Positions 7,009 to 11,266 of a DNA stretch of 11,266 nt are shown piece by piece (position 1 is the first letter of the stretch; each line of letters begins with the position of its first letter). The notes beneath the pieces were generated by a model. That model was not told the DNA's origin. It searched no databases and worked only from the letters and a program-made list of their open reading frames with translations. The stretch covers positions 1 to 11,266 of the forward strand of contig JAGRLX010000019.1 in assembly GCA_020441605.1 (NCBI GenBank), written 5' to 3'. The DNA comes from Alphaproteobacteria bacterium (lineage in GTDB: Bacteria > Pseudomonadota > Alphaproteobacteria > Rhizobiales > Aestuariivirgaceae). Position numbers and translations under genes: made by a program.

Positions 7009-7041
7009 GGAGCCGGCGCTGTCCCACCCAGTGCCGGCTCC
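7009..7041 (+). terminator. Probable terminator after the protease gene
   Basis: GGAGCCGGC (7009-7017) pairs with GCCGGCTCC (7033-7041); the stem extends inward through a G-U pair and three more pairs to about 13 bp with a 7-nt loop. It is followed by GCCCATTTT, a weak T-tract. A second inverted repeat, GCCCGGTC/GACCGGGC (6966-6973 and 6997-7004), lies just upstream with a longer loop. Confidence 0.65.
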
Positions 7042-7128
7042 GCCCATTTTCAGAGGGCAGCACGCGCAGCCGGAACACTTGCCGCCAAATTGTATGACGA
7101 ATAAGAAGGAGTGCGAGGAGGCCCTGCG

Positions 7129-7884
7129 ATGACGCAGCGCAAGACCAATCAGCCTGCCCGGCAGCTGCGGCGGCGTGGCAGCAAGCTGCATGTCGAACTC
7201 GCCCAGGAAATCGGCGAGGGCATTCTCAATGGCACCTATGCGCCCGGCACGCTTCTGCCCAATGAGGCCACCTGGGGTGCCATGTTCGGCGCCAGCCGCA
7301 CAGCAGTGCGCGAAGCCATCAAGACCCTGAATGGCAAGGGCCTCCTGGTCTCCCGGCCGAAAGTGGGGTCACGCGTCGAGCCGCGCAGCCGCTGGAACCT
7401 GCTCGATCGCGACGTCCTCGCCTGGCACTGCGCCGCGATGGACCGCAAGACCCTGCTCATCTCGATCCAGGAGGTTCGGCGGATCCTGGAGCCGGGTGCC
7501 GCAGAATTGGCGGCCCGGAAACGTTCGCCGCAGCAGATTACCCGTCTCGAGGCCGCCCTGGGCGGCATGCGCGCCGCCCGCACCGCCGAAGCCATGGTTG
7601 CGCCTGACGTGGACTTTCATGTGGCACTGCTTGAAGCGGCGAACAACGAGCTTCTGATCCCCTTCGGCATCATCATCGAACAGGCTCTGCGCCAGATGTT
7701 CGAGTTTACCTCCCGGCACAACCCACGCCCAATGGGTGTCATACCTTTGCACGAGGCGGTGTTCGTTGCAGTGCGCGAGGCCGATCCTGCCGCGGCCCGG
7801 GCAGCGGTCATCGCCCTGCTTGCCGATACTGACGAGATCATCGTCAGACGCGCCTCGCCTGGCCGCCGCGTCAGGGGCGGGTAA
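7129..7884 (+). CDS. GntR-family transcriptional regulator, FadR subfamily (FCD domain)
   Basis: This 251-residue DNA-binding regulator has an N-terminal winged helix (about 15-85: [30 protein letters not shown], then [31 protein letters not shown]) and a C-terminal all-helical FCD ligand domain (about 105-240). The linker [15 protein letters not shown] resembles that of DgoR-type sugar-acid regulators, so a sugar acid or similar carboxylate effector is a guess. In FCD the metal site uses D-x3-H and further histidines; D160, H164 and H208 are present, but the usual histidine of the last helix (H-L) appears to be missing (ALLADTDE). ATG 7129 is chosen with GAGGAG 8 nt upstream; GTG 7111 is possible. 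No obvious target operon is adjacent, and the 3' end overlaps the convergent carbonic anhydrase gene by 14 bp. Confidence 0.93.
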   Translation: MTQRKTNQPARQLRRRGSKLHVELAQEIGEGILNGTYAPGTLLPNEATWGAMFGASRTAVREAIKTLNGKGLLVSRPKVGSRVEPRSRWNLLDRDVLAWHCAAMDRKTLLISIQEVRRILEPGAAELAARKRSPQQITRLEAALGGMRAARTAEAMVAPDVDFHVALLEAANNELLIPFGIIIEQALRQMFEFTSRHNPRPMGVIPLHEAVFVAVREADPAAARAAVIALLADTDEIIVRRASPGRRVRGG

Positions 7885-8398
7885 GCCCTCTGGCATAGCG
7901 CTGCCAGTTGCGCACATAATTCTCCGCGGCCATGGTCAATCCGGCGATGGTGGCGGCATCGAGTTCCCGTACCACCTTGCCCGGCGCGCCGATGACCAGG
8001 GAATTGTCGGGGATGACCTTGCCCTCCGGAATCAGGGCATTGGCACCAATCAGGCAATTGCGGCCGATCTTGGCATGATTGAGGATGGTCGCCCCCATGC
8101 CCACCAGGGAATTGTCACCAATGGTACAGCCATGAAGAATGGCCTTGTGACCGATGGTGCAATTGCGGCCAATCGTGAGAGGTGCTCCCGGATCGGTGTG
8201 CAGCACGCTGCCATCCTGAACATTGGAATTCTCACCAACCAGGATGAGCTCATTGTCACCCCGGAGTACAGCGCCGAACCAGATGCTGGCATTGCGCTCG
8301 AGCCTGACCTTGCCGATGACGGCCGCACCAGCTGCGATCCAGTACTTTCCCTCGCCCGGCAAGTCCGCGGCGACTCCATCGAGCGCGTAGATCGTCAT
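7871..8398 (-). CDS. Gamma-class carbonic anhydrase family protein (left-handed beta-helix)
   Basis: The 175-residue protein is a gamma-carbonic-anhydrase/YrdA-type trimeric left-handed beta-helix protein, expected to interconvert CO2 and bicarbonate or to act as a related metal-dependent enzyme. Hexapeptide repeats run from about 22 to 140 (for example [48 protein letters not shown]). The metal-site residues match the Methanosarcina Cam pattern: R46 and D48 in LRGD, Q61-D62, H67 in VLHTD, and H84 and H89 in GHKAILHGC. The acidic loop and proton-shuttle glutamates of Cam are not apparent, as in most short bacterial homologues, so CO2 hydration activity is uncertain. AGGAA precedes the ATG at 8398. 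It follows the small membrane-protein gene by 10 bp, probably one operon. Confidence 0.93.
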   Translation of the reverse strand: MTIYALDGVAADLPGEGKYWIAAGAAVIGKVRLERNASIWFGAVLRGDNELILVGENSNVQDGSVLHTDPGAPLTIGRNCTIGHKAILHGCTIGDNSLVGMGATILNHAKIGRNCLIGANALIPEGKVIPDNSLVIGAPGKVVRELDAATIAGLTMAAENYVRNWQRYARGLTRP

Positions 8399-8408
8399 GA
8401 GTTCCTCG

Positions 8409-8717
8409 TCAGGTAAATCCGAACAATGTGGTCATGATAAACACGCCCTGCATAAAGCTCCAGCCGGTTCCGAGCAGCAAAAGAAGAATGGCAAAGGCGG
8501 GATTTTCGTGGAGCGTCTGCAATCCAGCCCGACAGATCGCCAGGGGCGCATAGACAGCCAAGACCAGCCCGCGCAGGGGCGACGTCGCGTGAAAGCCGAC
8601 GATCATCGAGAGACTCGGCCGGTTTCCGGTGATCATTGCCCATCCGCTGCCGACGAGCCCCGCTGCAACCAGCCCCCAGCAGGTGGCGAGCCCCCACATG
8701 AATTGCCAAGTTTCCAT
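8409..8717 (-). CDS. Small multi-pass membrane protein of unknown function
   Basis: This 102-residue product is not one I can name. It has three likely membrane helices: about 10-30 ([20 protein letters not shown]), 46-65 ([19 protein letters not shown]) and 74-98 ([23 protein letters not shown]). A hydrophilic segment with NRPSLSM and HATSPLRG lies between the first two. The start at 8717 is supported by GAGGAG about 6 nt upstream; an in-frame ATG at 8837 would add a poorly coding stretch covering the leader. Its stop codon is 10 bp before the gamma carbonic anhydrase start, so the two are likely co-transcribed, which makes a link to bicarbonate or inorganic carbon handling possible but unproven. 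Confidence 0.8.
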   Translation of the reverse strand: METWQFMWGLATCWGLVAAGLVGSGWAMITGNRPSLSMIVGFHATSPLRGLVLAVYAPLAICRAGLQTLHENPAFAILLLLLGTGWSFMQGVFIMTTLFGFT

Positions 8718-8830
8718 TCCGACTCCTCGATCACCCGGCTGCAACAGCGGATCCGTCCCAATGCGGGACACATCCTTCACCGGATGATAACGAAGCAAGA
8801 ATCGGACCGGGATCGATCGGGAGGAGGCGA

Positions 8831-8881
8831 TTGACACAAATCAATGCCGACATCGCGGCATTAGTGAATATAATCATATTA
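8831..8881 (+). promoter_or_regulatory. FNR/FixK-type box with class II spaced promoter
   Basis: TTGAC-ACAA-ATCAA (8831-8844) fits the FNR/FixK/Anr consensus TTGAT-N4-ATCAA with one mismatch. A perfect TATAAT lies at 8869-8874, placing a start site near 8881; the box centre is then at about -43, close to the -41.5 of class II activation. No -35 hexamer is seen, as expected for an activator-dependent promoter. A 7-bp inverted repeat, AATGCCG-N6-CGGCATT (8843-8862), occupies the -35 position. Downstream in this direction is the small secreted protein at 8997, leaving a leader of about 115 nt. Confidence 0.6.
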
Positions 8882-8996
8882 ACGTTTGCCCGATGGCAAG
8901 TTCTTGGTGACCCGCTTTCGAATCGACCCGCCGTACAAGACCTAAGACCTGAGTGTCCGTATTCAACCGTCAACGACTTGTTGGAGGTATTCCACC

Positions 8997-9275
8997 ATGC
9001 TTAGCCGTCTCGCGCTCGTCTTGCTGCTATCCTGCGGTTTTGCCGCTGGACCGATCATGGCCACTGTCGACACCGCCGTTGCGGCGACGACGAAGAAGAA
9101 GATCGTCAAGAAAAAGAAGACCGTCAAAAGCCGTTCTCAGTATACGGCTGAGGAACGCCAGAGGATTCTGGAATACGCCATCAAGCTCTGCAAAAAGAAA
9201 TATGGCGCGTCCTCGTCCGTATATCGGATTGACTATTCAAAGCCATTGATCTGGTGTGCGCCGCCCGGCCTATAA
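8997..9275 (+). CDS. Small secreted lysine-rich protein of unknown function
   Basis: The 92-residue product has an N-terminal signal peptide (MLSRLALVLLLSCGFAAGPIMA, with cleavage there or after DTAVAA at residue 30). A strongly basic run follows, TTKKKIVKKKKTVKSRS (31-47), and then a compact C-terminal part, YTAEERQRILEYAIKLCKKKYGASSSVYRIDYSKPLIWCAPPGL, with two cysteines that could form one disulphide. I know no function for it. GGAGGT lies 8 nt before the ATG, an excellent ribosome site. It is preceded by the FNR-type promoter at 8831-8881. The downstream channel gene is 206 bp away and probably separately transcribed. Confidence 0.82.
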   Translation: MLSRLALVLLLSCGFAAGPIMATVDTAVAATTKKKIVKKKKTVKSRSQYTAEERQRILEYAIKLCKKKYGASSSVYRIDYSKPLIWCAPPGL

Positions 9276-9380
9276 AGGCCGAGGCCAAACGACGTCATTT
9301 CGTGTCCGTCGCACAGAGGTCAGGTCGGCGTGAAGCTGGCCTGTGGCTTTTCCTGTTCTGCGCAGACTCTCTGCCGCAGC

Positions 9381-9481
9381 GATAAAATGATTGCAGCGAA
9401 CGTCCTGCACGACGAGACCGGGTGCGTTGTGATCCGTTGGGTGATAGCATTCCCGGGACCATCATCCTGCAGGACGACGCG
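9381..9481 (+). promoter_or_regulatory. Leader of the channel gene with possible Shine-Dalgarno-sequestering stem
   Basis: GATAAAAT at 9381-9388 could be a -10 region, though no good -35 is visible. Downstream, CGTCCTGCA (9401-9409) is perfectly complementary to TGCAGGACG (9468-9476), which contains the AGGAC ribosome-binding sequence just before the ATG at 9482. An inner 5-bp pairing, CCGGG (9418-9422) with CCCGG (9452-9456), fits inside the same fold. If it forms, it would mask the ribosome site. Confidence 0.35.
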
Positions 9482-11266
9482 ATGCGACTTATAGTGACGG
9501 CCCTACTCCTCGGATTTCTGGCCTTCGCCGCGGCAGCCCAAGGTGTGGAAGAGAAGAAGGCGGAACTCGAAAAGCTCTCGGCCCAGATTGCGCGAATCGA
9601 GACGGCAGTCCAGGAAAAGACAACCGACGACGCAGCCTTGGTCAAACTGCGGATCGACCTCGAATCATTTTCCAAGGCGGTTATCGATTTCGGTGTCTCG
9701 CTGCGTCCGCGCCTCAGCCAGATCAACGCCCGTCTGGAAGAGCTGGGCCCCCCGCCGCAAGCCGGTGAACCGGCCGAGCCCGAGCAATTGACCCAGGAAC
9801 GAAATGCTCTCCAAGAGGAAAAATCCATACATAACAGTCTGTTGAGTGATGCCGAAACCCTGTCGATCAGAGCCAGTCAGAGCATCGACCAGATCGGAGA
9901 ATTGCGCCGAAACCTGTTCACCAACACACTGTTCCAGCGCGCAAACATCGGAGCGGCAATCGACCGGAATACCTGGGGAAGCTTCCTCGAGGAAATGGCC
10001 GTAGCCTTTCACACGCTCACCTCCCGCATCCAGTTCATGCTGACGTTTCGCCATACTGAACTGTTGCTCGCGGCGGGACTGTCGATCCTCTTCGGCATCG
10101 GGGCCTATTTCGCGGTTGGACGTACCTTCGGCGCGATCGTGAGGCGCCGCGAAGAAGCCGAAGAGCCATCCTATATCGCCAAGCTGTCACTTGCATTCTG
10201 GTCCACCGTCATTCCTTCTCTAGGCGTCGCTGCCAGTCTCGCGGCCACCTTCGGCATTTTCTCCTACATGTCCATCTTCACCGCCGACACCCTTGATCTT
10301 GTGGAGGCCCTGCTGATCTCCTGCGCGGCGATTTTCTTCATCCAGCGCCTCGCCAACGTCCTCCTGGCGCCAAGCGATGCCGGCCGCCGCCTGATCATGA
10401 TCGCGGATGCGCCTGCACGGATGCTGATGGTGTTGATTCAGCTGTTGGCAATGATCCATGTGCTCGACTTCCTGTTCGAACGCATCTTCGCAACCCTGTC
10501 GTCACCGCTCAGCCTCACCGTAGCCAAGAGTCTCATTTCGTCTGTGGCGATCGGCATCATTCTGATCCTGATCGCACTGGTGAAGCCGTTTCGCGACGAA
10601 TCCACCGGTGCAACACTGAGCTGGCCGCGTTGGATCAGGCTGCCGATCATCCTCGTAGCCGTGTTCATCATCGCTGCCACATTCATCGGTTACATCGGAC
10701 TTGCCCGGTTCATTGCCACACAAATCGTCATGACCGGCGCCATCCTCGCCACCATGTACATCGGCGTGCAAAGCGGCCACGTGTTGGCCGACGAGCCCGT
10801 ATTCCAGCAGTCAGCCATCGGCCGGAAGTTGAAAACTCAGTTTTCGCTACCTGACACGACCCTGGACCAGATCAGCCTGCTGCTGAGTTTCCTCGTCAAT
10901 ATCATGGTCATTCTGGTCGGCCTGCCACTCATCCTGCTGCAATGGGGCTTCAATCGCCTTGATATTCAGACATGGCTCTACCGGATCCTCACCGACATCC
11001 AGATTGGCACAATTTCCATCTCAATCGTGGGGATCGTCTTCGGCACTCTTGTCTTCGTCGTCGGCTTTTTTGCCACGCGGCGGCTGCAACGCTGGCTCGA
11101 TGGCTCCGTCATGGCGCGAAGCCGCGTCGATCCCGGTGTCCGCAATTCGATCAGAACCATTGTCGGCTATGCCGGCGTGGTTCTGGCCGCCATGGTCGGC
11201 CTCTCAGCAGCAGGCTTTGATCTCTCGAGCCTCGCCCTGGTGGCCGGTGCCCTGTCGCTCGGCATC
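9482..11266 (+). CDS. MscS-family mechanosensitive channel with DUF3772-like periplasmic region, 3' end off the window
   Basis: The frame is open for 595 codons to the right edge, so the gene is incomplete. A signal peptide (MRLIVTALLLGFLAFAAAA) leads into a periplasmic coiled-coil region (about 20-185: EEKKAELEKLSAQIARIE, then LTQERNALQEEKS) that ends in RRNLFTNTLFQRANIGAAIDRNTW, resembling DUF3772 of large MscS proteins. About ten membrane segments follow, near 191-213, 235-262, 272-295, 313-333, 350-367, 386-410, 415-432, 463-486, 511-535 and 558-580. The last visible residues, SSLALVAGALSLGI, are the start of the Gly/Ala-rich pore helix of MscS. Such channels release solutes during hypo-osmotic shock. 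AGGAC precedes the ATG at a usable distance. The cytosolic beta and vestibule domains are missing only because the window ends. Confidence 0.93.
   Translation, partial: MRLIVTALLLGFLAFAAAAQGVEEKKAELEKLSAQIARIETAVQEKTTDDAALVKLRIDLESFSKAVIDFGVSLRPRLSQINARLEELGPPPQAGEPAEPEQLTQERNALQEEKSIHNSLLSDAETLSIRASQSIDQIGELRRNLFTNTLFQRANIGAAIDRNTWGSFLEEMAVAFHTLTSRIQFMLTFRHTELLLAAGLSILFGIGAYFAVGRTFGAIVRRREEAEEPSYIAKLSLAFWSTVIPSLGVAASLAATFGIFSYMSIFTADTLDLVEALLISCAAIFFIQRLANVLLAPSDAGRRLIMIADAPARMLMVLIQLLAMIHVLDFLFERIFATLSSPLSLTVAKSLISSVAIGIILILIALVKPFRDESTGATLSWPRWIRLPIILVAVFIIAATFIGYIGLARFIATQIVMTGAILATMYIGVQSGHVLADEPVFQQSAIGRKLKTQFSLPDTTLDQISLLLSFLVNIMVILVGLPLILLQWGFNRLDIQTWLYRILTDIQIGTISISIVGIVFGTLVFVVGFFATRRLQRWLDGSVMARSRVDPGVRNSIRTIVGYAGVVLAAMVGLSAAGFDLSSLALVAGALSLGI

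Noticed and set aside
9266..9280. CGGCC-TATAAA-GGCCG inverted repeat at the stop codon of the small secreted protein
   Set aside because: The stem is only 5 bp and no T-run follows, so a terminator call is not justified.
9295..9828. Minus-strand open frame of 177 codons opposite the start of the channel gene
   Set aside because: Ser/Arg-rich low-complexity translation typical of an antisense shadow; the plus strand has a signal peptide and a conserved channel.

Overview
This is a high-GC chromosomal window of an alphaproteobacterium. The evidence is the Rsh and omega-subunit sequences and the linkage of their genes, the BTLCP-family (transglutaminase-like) cysteine protease, the long alphaproteobacterial form of ribosomal protein S21, and tRNA genes with encoded CCA ends. 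I cannot place it more finely from sequence alone. Most of the window is ordinary core genome: I see no insertion sequence, prophage, CRISPR array, toxin-antitoxin pair or defence island, and no gene-free stretch longer than about 300 bases.

Layout. The left edge (minus strand) holds rpoZ (RNA polymerase omega) followed by the start of rsh, the bifunctional (p)ppGpp synthetase/hydrolase, with a strong intrinsic terminator between them. A plus-strand membrane methyltransferase-like gene (980-1525) diverges from rpoZ. A minus-strand cluster follows: mgtE (Mg2+ channel), a GNAT acetyltransferase whose GTG start lies inside the end of mgtE, then an exported helical protein of unknown function. 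Next, also on the minus strand, come a small YqaA/DedA-like membrane protein, rpsU (TTG start, extended C-terminus), a cold-shock protein gene with its own terminator and a long leader, and two tRNA-Leu genes (anticodons TAA and GAG).

The right half is mixed. On the plus strand are an exported BTLCP protease (6296-6943) ending in a hairpin terminator, and a FadR-type GntR regulator (7129-7884) whose 3' end overlaps a convergent gamma-class carbonic anhydrase gene by 14 bp. The carbonic anhydrase follows a small membrane-protein gene by 10 bp on the minus strand. The intergenic region before 8997 carries a textbook FNR/FixK-type box about 43 bp upstream of the start site predicted from a perfect TATAAT, facing a small secreted lysine-rich protein. 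The window ends inside a large MscS-family mechanosensitive channel gene (9482 to the right edge), cut at the pore helix.

Functional links. rpoZ and rsh connect the stringent-response enzyme with the RNA polymerase subunit that forms part of the ppGpp site. MgtE, the YqaA-like protein, the MscS-type channel and the methyltransferase-like protein are envelope functions. The most distinctive signals are regulatory: the FNR-type promoter with an inverted repeat at its -35 position, a possible Shine-Dalgarno-sequestering leader on the channel gene, a perfect inverted repeat before the protease gene, and the terminator placed just before rsh. I did not find a convincing undescribed multi-gene system.
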